Positions 17,018 through 26,129 of a stretch of 64,000 nucleotides of DNA are shown one piece after another. Source of the stretch: JBFMFR01 sp040752025 (GTDB taxonomy: Bacteria; Chloroflexota; Anaerolineae; Anaerolineales; UBA4823). The notes beneath the pieces are model-generated. The model worked only from the letters and a program-made list of their open reading frames with translations, did no database searches and had not been told where the DNA came from. A program made the position numbers and the translations under genes. The stretch is taken from positions 10,823 through 74,822 of the forward strand of contig JBFMFR010000036.1 in assembly GCA_040752025.1 (NCBI GenBank), written 5' to 3'. Position 1 is the first letter of the stretch. Each line of letters starts with the position of its first letter.

Positions 17018-17737
17018 TCAAACCTTACGCACCAGGATGTGGTAGTACCAAATCTCCCCATTGTCTTCTCTGAGAATTTCAAACCCTGCTCGCTCGACCC
17101 ACTCCCTGACCTGTTGGTTGGTCGGATGATAGTGATAGACGCCTTCGTCAGGCCACTCGCCATAAACTACCGGCAGCCCGGCCTGCCGGGACCTTTCGAA
17201 GGCCTGCCGGACTTCGCCCTCATCCGCATTTTCGATGGTTTCGGCGGTGAAATACAGGCAGCCGTGCGGTTTTAGCGCCCGGTGGAAGTTGCCGAGCGCC
17301 ACGGGCCAGTCTTCGGGGCACACGTTTTCCATGGCATCCATGCAAATTGCGCCGTCGAAAACCTCTCGATAAGCCATTTCCTGCAAGCCAACTTTCTCGA
17401 AGCGCACCGCGGGGAATTTGGCCTTGGCGCGTGCCAGCATCCCCTGGGATTGGTCGATCCCAAGGATGGTATGCCCCTTCTCGAGCAGGAATGGCAAATA
17501 CCTGCCGGCCCCACAGGCTGCATCGAGGATCAGGCTGCCTGGTGGGAGCCGGCGCAAGAATTCGTGGATGAAGTCTTGATGGGTGGTATTGCTGTACAAC
17601 CCCGCTTTTTCTTCGCCGTAGAGCGGCGCCCAAACCGTATCATACTGTTCTTCGCATGCAAGCCGCATTTCTCTTAGCCAGGTGATTCGGTCCATTTGTA
17701 TTTTCACCAATCGGTCGCTGAAAAAATGTTGCTGCAC
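17018..17737 (-). CDS. class I SAM-dependent methyltransferase
   Basis: The 239-residue protein has a Rossmann methyltransferase core: motif I LILDAACGAGRYLPFL, motif II acid in HTILGIDQSQGML, motif III EVFDGAICMDAMENV. It would transfer a methyl from S-adenosylmethionine to an unidentified small molecule or lipid. The frame opens with GTG at 17737, three bases after the stop of the upstream gene and behind GGTGAG, suggesting translational coupling; an ATG at 17695 (MDRITW) is the alternative and would give 225 residues. Confidence 0.8.
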   Translation of the reverse strand: MQQHFFSDRLVKIQMDRITWLREMRLACEEQYDTVWAPLYGEEKAGLYSNTTHQDFIHEFLRRLPPGSLILDAACGAGRYLPFLLEKGHTILGIDQSQGMLARAKAKFPAVRFEKVGLQEMAYREVFDGAICMDAMENVCPEDWPVALGNFHRALKPHGCLYFTAETIENADEGEVRQAFERSRQAGLPVVYGEWPDEGVYHYHPTNQQVREWVERAGFEILREDNGEIWYYHILVRKV

Positions 17738-17740
17738 AAC

Positions 17741-18208
17741 TCACCGGGTGCCGGCATCTGGGCTGGTAGGTGGCTCCTGCGCACATACCTGCGCCGCCTC
17801 CCGCTCCACGTCCAGCTTGCGGCGCTGCAAGCGCTCGGCGGGTACTTGCAGATTGTAATCGAAAATGCGCCGGTTGAGCTTCTCGACGCGTGCGGCGAAC
17901 CTGCGCCGCGCCCGCTGCCATTCGGCCTCCACCAGCCCGGGCGGCTCTCCCCCGGCCAGCGCCTTCTGCCGCCAGGCCCAGGCCCGGCGCAGGCCGGCGC
18001 GCGCCGCTTCGCTCTCGGCGTCGATCTCCTGCTGCAGCTCGATCCACGGCAGGGTGTAGCCGCCCTCCCGCAGCACGTGGTAAGCCAATCGCCACTCCGG
18101 GTCCGCCAGCGGGTCGCCCTCCAGGCGCAGCGGTTTGCCCTTGCCCGGCAAATTGTCGAACTTGCCCTCCTCAGCCGCCCGGCGGATGTGCTCTTCGATG
18201 TCCTTCAT
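17741..18208 (-). CDS. DUF1992 (DnaJ-homologue C28-like) protein
   Basis: The first 75 of 155 residues match DUF1992: EEHIRRAAEEGKFDNLPGKG followed by PLRLEGDPLADPEWRLAYHVLREGGYTLPWIEL. The rest is a basic, Arg/Ala-rich helical region. Relatives occur across bacteria and, as DNAJC28, in mitochondria; function is unknown, with a chaperone-adjacent role proposed from the name only. It sits 7 bases after the lamin-tail gene and is coupled to the methyltransferase. Confidence 0.85.
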   Translation of the reverse strand: MKDIEEHIRRAAEEGKFDNLPGKGKPLRLEGDPLADPEWRLAYHVLREGGYTLPWIELQQEIDAESEAARAGLRRAWAWRQKALAGGEPPGLVEAEWQRARRRFAARVEKLNRRIFDYNLQVPAERLQRRKLDVEREAAQVCAQEPPTSPDAGTR

Positions 18209-18215
18209 GGATACC

Positions 18216-18767
18216 TCACGGGATCTTATACGTCGCCTGGATGCGCCCCTGGGCGTCGCGCAGCGTCACCGTCTCGCCCGGCGACCAGATGGCTTTGTCC
18301 ATGCCCCAGTACAGTTCGATCACCGAGTTGTTGCCCGGGCGAGTGTATATGCTCACCGCCCCGCCGCTGTACAGGGTCAACTGCGGAGACTGCGGGAAGA
18401 TGAAAACGTTGCCGCGCCCGTCTTCGATACGCCAGCCCACCAGCGAAATCTCGCCTTCGCCGTTGTATTTGAGCTTCACGTGCTCCGTTTCCAGGTCGCC
18501 AACCCCGATCACGCTTTCGATCAGCATGCTGCCCTGGGCGCTCAGCGCGCTGGCGCCCGGCGTGGAAACCGGCGTGGCTGCGCCCTGGCCTGGCGCGGGG
18601 GTGGGGGTGTGCGCCGCCGGGCGGATGGCGCTCAGGGCGTCCGGCAGCAGGCTCTTGGGCAGCGGGCCCTGCGCCTGGTCCCACAGGATCAGCACCACCA
18701 GCGTGGCGCAGGCTGAAACCAGCGCGTTGAGTAGAAGAAATAGGAACATTCGTCGCGATTGCTTCAT
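18216..18767 (-). CDS. membrane-anchored lamin-tail-domain protein
   Basis: From the ATG at 18767 the 183-residue product has a basic start (MKQSRRMF), a membrane helix at about 7-27, a Pro/Thr/Ala-rich linker, and a lamin-tail (LTD) fold from about residue 80: V-E-S-V-I-G-V-G-D then EHVKLKYNGEGEISLVGW and GETVTLRDAQGRI. LTDs are immunoglobulin-like modules on bacterial surface proteins and nucleases. The topology puts the LTD outside the membrane. A longer frame from 18866 lacks signal features and overlaps the divergent NYN gene start. Confidence 0.75.
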   Translation of the reverse strand: MKQSRRMFLFLLLNALVSACATLVVLILWDQAQGPLPKSLLPDALSAIRPAAHTPTPAPGQGAATPVSTPGASALSAQGSMLIESVIGVGDLETEHVKLKYNGEGEISLVGWRIEDGRGNVFIFPQSPQLTLYSGGAVSIYTRPGNNSVIELYWGMDKAIWSPGETVTLRDAQGRIQATYKIP

Positions 18768-18859
18768 AGCTCTGATGATAGCACAGAATCCAGCGCCCAA
18801 GAGGGCCTTTTGCCCGCCAATTGGTTGACGCCTGGCGGCATTGCTACTACAATCCAGGC

Positions 18860-19345
18860 ATGCCATATCTGATCGATGGTCATAACCTGATCCCGCGTTT
18901 GCCTGGGATGAACCTGGCGGATCTCGATGATGAGATGCGCCTGGTGGATATGTTGCAAGAATTCTGCCGCCGCCAGCGCAAGCAGGCTGAAGTCTTTTTC
19001 GATAATGCCCCGCCGGGCGGGACGCGCCTGCGCAACTTCGGCCTGGTCATCGCCCGTTTCGTGCGCCAGGGCCGCACTGCCGACCAGGCCATCCACGAGC
19101 GCCTGGAGCGCCTGGGGCGCACGGCGCGCAACTGGACCGTGGTCAGCTCCGATAAGGCCGTGCAGGCCTCGGCCCGCGCCCGCCAGGCCCAGTTCCTGTC
19201 TTCGGAAATTTTTGCTGGCATGCTGTTGGAAGCCTTGGACACCACGCGCCGCGACCCAGGGGACCAGGACAGCGTGTCCATGAGCGCCGACGAATTAGAT
19301 GACTGGATGAACCTGTTCGGCGCTGACGAAAACAACCCGGGTTAG
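18860..19345 (+). CDS. NYN/PIN-like ribonuclease domain protein (YacP family)
   Basis: The 161-residue protein begins MPYLIDGHNLIPRLPG, the YacP/NYN motif with its first catalytic Asp (D6). Further acids lie in EVFFDNAPPGG-like and VVSSDKAVQASARA segments, the latter the typical second-half motif. The family cleaves RNA; Rae1/YacP of Bacillus is a ribosome-associated endonuclease. The start follows from the motif; an upstream in-frame ATG at 18821 would add 13 non-conserved residues. The gene is divergent from the lamin-tail gene. Confidence 0.8.
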   Translation: MPYLIDGHNLIPRLPGMNLADLDDEMRLVDMLQEFCRRQRKQAEVFFDNAPPGGTRLRNFGLVIARFVRQGRTADQAIHERLERLGRTARNWTVVSSDKAVQASARARQAQFLSSEIFAGMLLEALDTTRRDPGDQDSVSMSADELDDWMNLFGADENNPG

Positions 19346-19425
19346 GGGTGGGGGACGCTTCAATCGGACTGATTTCGTCTGAATATTCTCATTCGATTCT
19401 AATCCCAAAAGGGTCAAAATAGTGC

Positions 19426-19580
19426 TATATTAACCCCATTCGACACCTGCCCTCCCATTTACTGGTACAAACAGGTGTCGAGGCGCCGAACGAAGCTTTC
19501 AGCACGTACCCCGTGTTGTGCTTCCGGTGGCCCTCCTTAGAATTGCCGGGCGTGCCCCCCCCACGTCCGGCATTTCTTTT
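19426..19580 (+). ncRNA. candidate small RNA or leaderless transcript with own promoter and terminator
   Basis: An extended -10 box (TGC TATATT, 19423-19431) is followed about 7 bases later by a 9-bp inverted repeat CGACACCTG...CAGGTGTCG (19441-19482), then a GC-rich stretch, then a terminator hairpin at 19543-19580. No frame longer than about 25 codons lies between. No known RNA family was recognised (not SRP, 6S, tmRNA or RNase P). It may alternatively be only the 3' tail of the NYN transcript. Confidence 0.3.
19543..19580 (+). terminator. intrinsic terminator, plus strand
   Basis: GCCGGGCGTG pairs with CACGTCCGGC (one G-T pair) across a C-run loop and is followed by ATTTCTTTTTCT. It ends plus-strand transcription before the SpoIIE gene, whose stop is at 19582. 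Confidence 0.7.
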
Positions 19581-19581
19581 T

Positions 19582-22500
19582 CTATCCGAGCAGGCGCTTG
19601 AGCACCAGCAAGGTCAAATCGTCCGATGGCAGGCCCTCGCCGATGAAATCGACCACCGCCCGGTCGATCGCCTCCAGCACGGATTGGGCCGAAGCCGCCT
19701 GCGCCCCGGCCTGGGCGCTGCGTTGGGCCGCCTGGGCCACCGTTTCGAACAGGCGCTGCTCGCCAAACATATCGCCGCCTGGTGAAAACGCTTCTGTGAC
19801 CCCATCGGTGTACATCACCAGGTAGTCGCCTGGCCCCAAAGTGAACTTTCGCCCGCTGATGTGGGTGCCCTCTACAACGCCGATAGCCATGCCGCCCCGT
19901 TTGAGCTGCACCAGTTCCTGGCTGCCGTGGCGCACCAGCAGCGGCGGGTTGTGCCCGGCGTTGGCGATCTCCACCTCGCCGGTTTGCAGCGAGACCACCG
20001 CGTAGGCCAGGGTGACGAACATGCCCTGCGGCGCGTCCGGAACGATCAGGTCATTAACTCGCTCGAGCACTTTCCCCGGGGCGCTGACCTGCTGCACCGT
20101 GGCTCGCAGCAAGGTGCGCACCAGGGTCATATACAGCGCCGCGGGCATGCCCTTGTCGGCTACATCCGCGATCATCACCCCCAGGCGCCCGTTGGGCAGG
20201 TCGAAGTAATCGTAGAAGTCGCCGCCCACCTCGCGCGCCGTGCGCCAGGCAGTTTGCAGTTCCCATCCCGGCAGGCTGGGCAGCGTCTGTGGCATGAAGG
20301 TGCGCTGGATCTCGCGCGCCAGTTGCATCTCGCGCTCCAGCCGCTCGCGCTCGACCATTTCGCTTTGCAAGAGGTCATTTTGAATCGCCAGGGCGGCCTG
20401 CTGCGAGATGCCGGTGATGATCTCCAGGCGTTTGCCGCGCAGGCGGCGGTTGTTCTGGTCGCGCACCGCGCTCTCGGAGACGCCTGCCTCGGGTTCTTCT
20501 ACCAGCAACACTCCCAACACGTCTCCCTTGACCGCTAACGGGATGGCGATCAGCAAGCAGGGCTCGTTCTCCAGGTAAACTTCCACTTCCTCCTGGTCCG
20601 GCGGGATCAGGAAGGACCACTCGTCGGGCACATCGCTGAACAGCGCTTCAGCGCCGTTCAACGGGTAGGCCACCAGGCTGTTTTCCTCCCACACCGCGTC
20701 CAGCAGCGGGAATTCTCCGCGCGCGTACTGGCGCGCTGTGGCATCGCGTGGGATGCCATAGGTCTGGGATAGACGGAACCCGGCTGCATCCTTGTCCCAC
20801 AGGAAGACCACGGCGCGCTTGACGCCTACCAGGATGGGGGTGATGCGTACAATCGCGCCCAGGGCTTCTTCCAGGTCGTTCGAACTGACTACTGCCTGGG
20901 CGACTTGCAGCAAGGCCACCGAAACGTAGGCTTCTTCTTTCTGAGACTTGGTCAGCCGGATATTCTCTACCGCCACAGCCGTCTGGTGGGCGATGCCCTG
21001 GATGATCGGCAGGCGCTCGTCGAAGAACGAGTTCAAAGCGTTGCCGTTGCCGAGCGCGCCGGCCTTGTACTCCACCAGGAATGCGCCCAACACCTCGCCG
21101 CGCGCCAGCAGCGGCACCAAGACCAGCAGTTCACTGCGCAGCGCGCTGGCAATCGCTTCTGCCGGGAAAAGTACTGCCAGCAGGTTCAGGTCTTCTGCAT
21201 CGCCGTGCAGGATAACGGGGTGTTGCTCAGCCAGCAGGCGGTCGAACACCAGCACATCGCCAGGAGCAAAGCGCCGGCGCTCGAACTCCGTTTGCTGCTC
21301 GGGGCCCAGGCCCGAGGCCGCCGCCGGGACGAAGTCGCCATCTGCATCCAGCATGTACAGCAGGCAGGCTTTGACCCCTGCCAGCATCGGTGTGATGTGG
21401 ATCACGGTCCCCAGCAGTTCGTTCAGGTCTGTCAGCGACTGCGTGGCCTGCGCCACCTGCAGCAACACCGTTGAAACCCAGGCTTGCTCGTGGGCCGCCT
21501 CGTACAGGCGGGCGTTTTCGATCGCCACGGCGGCGTAGCTGGCGAAGGCAGCCGTCATGGCGTGCGCCTCGCTGCCGTAGCGCCCCGAACTGTGATGCGC
21601 CAGGGTCAAGACACCCAGGCTGTTCTTCCCCACTCGCAAGGGTGTGGCAATGGCGGAATAGTCGCTCGGAAATTCCAGCGCCGCGCCCAATGGGTCGAAG
21701 TGCGCCTCTGGTGAGCGGATGATCGGGTACCCGGCCACCAGCGCCTCCAGCAGCCAGGTGGAAGCCGGTTCAGGGACGATCGCCGGGTCAGTGGGTGGGT
21801 TGAACTCCAACACGTCTTCGGGGCTCATGCCCACTTCCAGATCCAGGTCGCTGGCGCATCCGCCGCGCACCGCTGCCAGGTGCACCGGCGCTTCTCCCTG
21901 GTCATCCTCTGCCTGGTTGTCCTCATCTAGCAGCCAGATCGCAGCTACGTCCAGCGGCAGTGTGCGATCCAGTTCGGCCAGCACGGCTTCCAGGACCTGG
22001 TCCAGGTCTACATCTGCAGACAGCAAACCCGCCACTTCGCGCAAGCTGTCGGCGACCTGGCGGCGCCAGACCTCTGAGCGATACAAGTTGGCATTGCGCA
22101 TGGCAACCGCGATGTTATCAGCCAGGGCTTCGAACAAAAAGCGATCTTCCTCGCCGAAGGCGTTTTCTTGCTCGCTTTGCACATCTAAAATGCCCAGGAC
22201 CTCGCCGCCGAAGATCAGCGGTGCGGTCAATTCGGCGCGCGTCTCTGCGGGATGCAGTTCCGAGGCATGATAAAGCGGCTCCAGGGCCACGTTGTTGGCG
22301 ATCTTCACTTCACCGTGCCGGGCGACCCAGGGCACCAGGCCTTGAGGATCATCCAGGTCGTAAGCTAAGCCCTGTTCGCGCAGCGCCCGGCTCTGTGCGC
22401 TGCTTCCGGCTTCGTAGAATATCTTGCGCCGGATGGGCTGCACCGTAAGCAGGTGCACCGAAGGGTAACCAAAGCGCTTGTGAATCAGCGCCACCACTTC

Positions 22501-23688
22501 ATCGAGCAATTTCTCCTGGTCCAGGATTGAAGTAATCGCGTTGCTGACTTCGTAGACCGCGGCCAGTTGGCTGGCGCGCTGCTGCACGGCATTGTAAAGC
22601 TGCGCCCCTTCCACCGCGAAGGCGATGTTCATCGCCAGGGCGCGCAGCACGAGCATATCCGTTTCGTCGAAGTATCCAAGCTGGTCGCTCTGCACATCCA
22701 GGACGCCCAGCAAGCGCTGCTCGATCTTGAGCGGCAGGGCTACCTCAGAACAGGTCTCGGGCAGCGCCTCCAGATGGCGGTAGCGTTCTTCCTGGCGCAC
22801 ATCGTTTGCCAGCACTTCGCTGCCCGTTTCCGCGGCATAACCGATCATGCCCTGCCCTTTGTGCACCACCAGCGCCGGTCTGTAAGTTTGCCCTGCCGGT
22901 GAGCCCTGATCCTGGGTCGAGCCAGCGCCGGCGCGGAAATGCAGCAGGTCCTGCTGCGGTTCGAGGGTGAAGATCGCCACGTAATAGTAATTGAAGGTTT
23001 GCTGGATCAGTGCAGTCACCTGGCGAGAGAGTTCATCCAGGTCGCGCACGTTGGCGATCTTGGCGTTCACCTGCCGCACCAATGTGAGCTGTTCCAACCG
23101 CCAGCGCTCTTGAATCATGTGCAGGCTGGCTTGCAGCGCCAAAGTCGCCTGGATCGCCAATCCATCGATCAGTTCGATTTCTTCAGGTTCGAAAGCAGGC
23201 CCTTCCAGGCGCTCGACCAGTAAGGCGCCTAAGGGCGCCGCGCAGCCCTCGCTGTCGGAGCGTGTGACGAGCGGCGCCGCCACGCATCGGATTTGGGCTT
23301 GCTCATCTGTTTGGTTGAGGGCCTCCAATGTCTGCGTACAGTCCGCCTCGGCGCTTTCCCCCCAGCAGGTCTGTTGGGCTTGCATTGCGCTGCGCATGAG
23401 TTGGCGCGGCGGCTCGTCGAGCGTTTCGCCGGTAACGCTCACCTCGGCTTGCAATTTGCCGGTGAAACTGCGCGCCACTTTTTCATCTAGCCACAGGGTG
23501 GCCTGCCCCTGCATCAGCTTGCTTGCGTTGGCCACAATTAGTTCGCGTTGGGCGACGATCTTCGCCTGGGGAGCGGCTTTCTGCTCGATAGCCGTCAACG
23601 CCAAACAGGACAGTTGCTCGCCCAATTCGAGCACCTGTCTCCACTTCGGGCGCGAGGTTTCACCGCCCTTGGATTGGTTGGCACTCAC
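19582..23688 (-). CDS. multi-GAF SpoIIE/PP2C-type serine phosphatase
   Basis: The 1368-residue cytoplasmic protein has four or five tandem GAF domains (about 215-365, 375-535, 550-725, 740-905, 915-1085; helix-strand pattern with repeated LGVLDVQS/LGVLTLAH-type strands) and a C-terminal PP2C phosphatase (about 1125-1365). The catalytic metal Asp are in GGDFYDYFDL and IADVADKGMPAALYM, with GHNPPLL and YTDGVTEA following. Such enzymes dephosphorylate STAS anti-anti-sigma factors in partner switching. The GTG start lies directly after the stop of the anti-sigma-like gene and uses AAGGAG inside that gene, so translation is coupled. Ligands of the GAF domains are unknown. Confidence 0.9.
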   Translation of the reverse strand: MSANQSKGGETSRPKWRQVLELGEQLSCLALTAIEQKAAPQAKIVAQRELIVANASKLMQGQATLWLDEKVARSFTGKLQAEVSVTGETLDEPPRQLMRSAMQAQQTCWGESAEADCTQTLEALNQTDEQAQIRCVAAPLVTRSDSEGCAAPLGALLVERLEGPAFEPEEIELIDGLAIQATLALQASLHMIQERWRLEQLTLVRQVNAKIANVRDLDELSRQVTALIQQTFNYYYVAIFTLEPQQDLLHFRAGAGSTQDQGSPAGQTYRPALVVHKGQGMIGYAAETGSEVLANDVRQEERYRHLEALPETCSEVALPLKIEQRLLGVLDVQSDQLGYFDETDMLVLRALAMNIAFAVEGAQLYNAVQQRASQLAAVYEVSNAITSILDQEKLLDEVVALIHKRFGYPSVHLLTVQPIRRKIFYEAGSSAQSRALREQGLAYDLDDPQGLVPWVARHGEVKIANNVALEPLYHASELHPAETRAELTAPLIFGGEVLGILDVQSEQENAFGEEDRFLFEALADNIAVAMRNANLYRSEVWRRQVADSLREVAGLLSADVDLDQVLEAVLAELDRTLPLDVAAIWLLDEDNQAEDDQGEAPVHLAAVRGGCASDLDLEVGMSPEDVLEFNPPTDPAIVPEPASTWLLEALVAGYPIIRSPEAHFDPLGAALEFPSDYSAIATPLRVGKNSLGVLTLAHHSSGRYGSEAHAMTAAFASYAAVAIENARLYEAAHEQAWVSTVLLQVAQATQSLTDLNELLGTVIHITPMLAGVKACLLYMLDADGDFVPAAASGLGPEQQTEFERRRFAPGDVLVFDRLLAEQHPVILHGDAEDLNLLAVLFPAEAIASALRSELLVLVPLLARGEVLGAFLVEYKAGALGNGNALNSFFDERLPIIQGIAHQTAVAVENIRLTKSQKEEAYVSVALLQVAQAVVSSNDLEEALGAIVRITPILVGVKRAVVFLWDKDAAGFRLSQTYGIPRDATARQYARGEFPLLDAVWEENSLVAYPLNGAEALFSDVPDEWSFLIPPDQEEVEVYLENEPCLLIAIPLAVKGDVLGVLLVEEPEAGVSESAVRDQNNRRLRGKRLEIITGISQQAALAIQNDLLQSEMVERERLEREMQLAREIQRTFMPQTLPSLPGWELQTAWRTAREVGGDFYDYFDLPNGRLGVMIADVADKGMPAALYMTLVRTLLRATVQQVSAPGKVLERVNDLIVPDAPQGMFVTLAYAVVSLQTGEVEIANAGHNPPLLVRHGSQELVQLKRGGMAIGVVEGTHISGRKFTLGPGDYLVMYTDGVTEAFSPGGDMFGEQRLFETVAQAAQRSAQAGAQAASAQSVLEAIDRAVVDFIGEGLPSDDLTLLVLKRLLG

Positions 23689-23689
23689 C

Positions 23690-24184
23690 CTAATTCTCCT
23701 TGCGCTTGACCATCCGTAACAGGTTACAGCCTGGTTGTCCCTGCTGTGGCGGCAGGAACTTAAAATCCACCTCGTCCATCAACTGGCGCATGAAATAAAG
23801 CCCCAGGCCACCCACCTGGCGCTCCTGGAGTTCCGACTCCAGGTCCGGATCGGGCACACCATCCGGATTGAACGTACTGCCACAATCTTTCATCGTGACG
23901 GTTAGCTCATTTCCGATCACCTGGCAGGTGCATTCGATATTCTCTTCGCACTCCCCGCCATAGGCATGTTCTACAACGTTGGTGAAAGCCTCATCCACGG
24001 CCAGTTGCACGGAATAAACGGCCTTTGCATCCAGGCCACAGGCCTCTGCAGCCAGCTTTACAAAGTCGCGCACCTCATCCAGCATGCTAAATCGTGCCGG
24101 GAAAATCACTTGCCGTGGTTGAGACCAATATGCCTCATCGTCAGGAATCGCAGAGGTTGATAGGTTAGTAGATGAGGCGCTCAT
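23690..24184 (-). CDS. anti-sigma regulatory factor, RsbW-like serine kinase (GHKL fold)
   Basis: The 164-residue protein has the RsbW/SpoIIAB ATP-binding fold: N box VQLAVDEAFTNVVEHAYGG (Glu and Asn that coordinate Mg-ATP), G1 box MKDCGSTFNPDGVP, and G2 region ERQVGGLGLYFMRQLMDEV. It would phosphorylate the STAS partner and sequester a sigma factor or another target. It lies between the STAS gene and the phosphatase gene, the full set of a partner-switching module. No sigma factor gene is in the window, so the output is unknown. Confidence 0.9.
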   Translation of the reverse strand: MSASSTNLSTSAIPDDEAYWSQPRQVIFPARFSMLDEVRDFVKLAAEACGLDAKAVYSVQLAVDEAFTNVVEHAYGGECEENIECTCQVIGNELTVTMKDCGSTFNPDGVPDPDLESELQERQVGGLGLYFMRQLMDEVDFKFLPPQQGQPGCNLLRMVKRKEN

Positions 24185-24324
24185 GACAACTTCTTGAATC
24201 CAATAAATTTGTGCTGCAAGAGCACAGTGGCGAGGTAAGATTTGTTTTCAAAATCGCAATACGAAAGCTGAAGGCTGAAGGTGAATGGCCTCCAGCCTTC
24301 AACCGGGCTTTTTGCCGCTCAGAT

Positions 24325-24660
24325 CTAAAAGCTACCGACAGCCGTCAGTAGATCATCGTAGAATTTGAACAGGGGCACAAAGCCAGCCAATTCAAGCGCA
24401 TCGTATATGCGTTGGGGGACGTTCGTCAAAACAACTTCACCCCGATTATAGCGTTTGCACGTTTTTTGTACGCTGATCAGGACGCGCAGACCGGCGCTCG
24501 ACATATATTCGACTTCACTCATGTCGATCGCGATTTTGTATCGCCCTGCATTGATAATTGCCTCCATGGCTGCAGATAGTAAAGAAGCGGTCTGGCTGTC
24601 AACCCGCCCGCTCGCCTTGACTAAATCGCAGTGTTTATACTGAGTGGTAGTGACTTCCAT
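24325..24660 (-). CDS. STAS-domain anti-anti-sigma factor
   Basis: The 111-residue protein is a single STAS domain: start MEVTTTQYKHCDLVKASGRV, and the phosphorylation-loop segment IAIDMSEVEYMSSAGLRVLI, where the DxSxxxxxSSAG pattern carries the target serine. It would be phosphorylated by the neighbouring kinase and dephosphorylated by the SpoIIE protein. The ATG at 24660 follows GTGGAGG; a frame from 24723 would add 21 non-conserved residues. It leads the operon with 140 bases before the kinase gene. Confidence 0.92.
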   Translation of the reverse strand: MEVTTTQYKHCDLVKASGRVDSQTASLLSAAMEAIINAGRYKIAIDMSEVEYMSSAGLRVLISVQKTCKRYNRGEVVLTNVPQRIYDALELAGFVPLFKFYDDLLTAVGSF

Positions 24661-24743
24661 GGACAAACCTCCACGATAATCTGATGTCTTGTCAGGCTGG
24701 TTGGCTGGATTTTCGTGAACCAACCTGGTGAAATAGTGGAGAA

Positions 24744-24752
24744 ATTATATCA
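24744..24752 (-). promoter_or_regulatory. extended -10 promoter for the STAS operon
   Basis: On the minus strand TGA TATAAT (24752-24744) is an extended -10 box; GTGAAT lies 17 bases upstream as a weak -35. The leader to the ATG would be about 77 bases. Confidence 0.5.
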
Positions 24753-24823
24753 TCAGTTTCGCCCGTATTCACTCAGATGATGTAGAATTCAGTAGAATAC
24801 AGCCGCGGAATAGGAGATGCATA

Positions 24824-26119
24824 ATGAAAACAAAGTCTGGCTATCGTTGGTTCGTTGTGGGCGTGTTCTTCCTGTTCATGCTGCTTCACCAGGCCGATAA
24901 ATTGCTGATCGGCCCGCTGACCACGCCTATCATGAAACAGTTTGGCATTAACCGCTTCCAGATGGGGCTTGTCACCACGGGCGCATTGATTGTAGGTAGC
25001 ATATTCTATCCTTTGTGGGGATATTTATACGACCGCTATGCACGCGCCAAACTACTGGCACTGGCATCCTTTATCTGGGGATCGACAACCTGGTTGAGCG
25101 CCATCGCTCCCACCTACGGCGCTTTTGTCGCTACGCGCGCCAGCACCGGCATCGACGACTCCAGTTACCCGGGCTTATATAGCCTGATCGCTGATTATTT
25201 CGGCCCCCAGGTGCGTGGTAAGATTTATGGACTGCTGCAGTTGACGCAGCCCGTCGGTTACTTGTTGGGGATGATGCTGGGGTTGTTCCTGGGCGGCGCC
25301 CTCGGTTGGCGCGGCGTGTTCTTCCTGACCGGCTCATTAGGCGTTGCATTGTCCGTTGTGATCCTGTTCGGTGTGCGCGAGCCGCTGCGCGGCCAATCTG
25401 AGCCCGAGTTGGCCGACCTGGAGCAGGTGGGCGCCTATCGTTTCGACTGGGCCATCGCTCGCGACCTTTTCAAGAAACGCAGCCTGCGCATCCTGTTCTT
25501 GCAAGGCTTCTTCGGCGTTTTCCCCTGGAACGTGATTACATACTGGTTCTTTAATTACCTCGAGACCGAGCGCGGTTACGATCAGAACGCCGTCTTTATT
25601 ACCATGATGGTCTCGGTGCTGATCTTGGCACTTGGTTATCCTCTGGGAGGCGCGCTGGGTGATTACTTCTTCAAACGCACCCCGCGCGGGCGGGCGCTGG
25701 TCGCTATGAGCGGCGTGTTGTTAGGCGCCGTGCTGTTCACATTGACCCTCTACGTTCCGCTGGAGAACCGCGGCCTGTTCCTGTTCATGTTGGGTCTCAC
25801 CTCCCTGGCCATCCCCATCGCCTCGCCCAACGTGATCTCGATTGTTTACGACATCACCCTGCCCGAGGTGCGCAGCACGGCATTGTCCGTTCAATACCTG
25901 ATCGAATCATCCGGCGCCGCGCTGGCTCCCGTCATTGCGGGCCTGATCGCCGATCTTAGTTCACTGAAAACCGCCTTCCTGGTGATCTGTGTCCTAACCT
26001 GGATTTTGTGCGGCATCCTGTTCGCCCTGGTTTCTACTCGTGTGCCCGGTGATGTGCACCAACTGCGCCAACAACTGCGCCAGCGAGCGGATGACGAACG
26101 CCGGCAGGCGATGAGTTAG
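24824..26119 (+). CDS. major facilitator superfamily transporter
   Basis: The 431-residue protein has 12 hydrophobic segments in two sets of six, with the MFS loop 2-3 motif seen as GYLYDRYARAKLLALASFIWG (G-x-L/Y-x-D-R pattern) and a central loop about residues 185-215. An acidic residue-containing RASTGIDDSSYPGLYSLIADYF helix is like the motif in hexuronate/organic-anion (ACS) and spinster-like carriers. The substrate is probably an organic anion or amphiphile; this is inference. The start has AGGAG at good spacing. It is alone on the plus strand and converges with the acyltransferase gene. Confidence 0.85.
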   Translation: MKTKSGYRWFVVGVFFLFMLLHQADKLLIGPLTTPIMKQFGINRFQMGLVTTGALIVGSIFYPLWGYLYDRYARAKLLALASFIWGSTTWLSAIAPTYGAFVATRASTGIDDSSYPGLYSLIADYFGPQVRGKIYGLLQLTQPVGYLLGMMLGLFLGGALGWRGVFFLTGSLGVALSVVILFGVREPLRGQSEPELADLEQVGAYRFDWAIARDLFKKRSLRILFLQGFFGVFPWNVITYWFFNYLETERGYDQNAVFITMMVSVLILALGYPLGGALGDYFFKRTPRGRALVAMSGVLLGAVLFTLTLYVPLENRGLFLFMLGLTSLAIPIASPNVISIVYDITLPEVRSTALSVQYLIESSGAALAPVIAGLIADLSSLKTAFLVICVLTWILCGILFALVSTRVPGDVHQLRQQLRQRADDERRQAMS

Positions 26120-26129
26120 AAGGGTCAGG

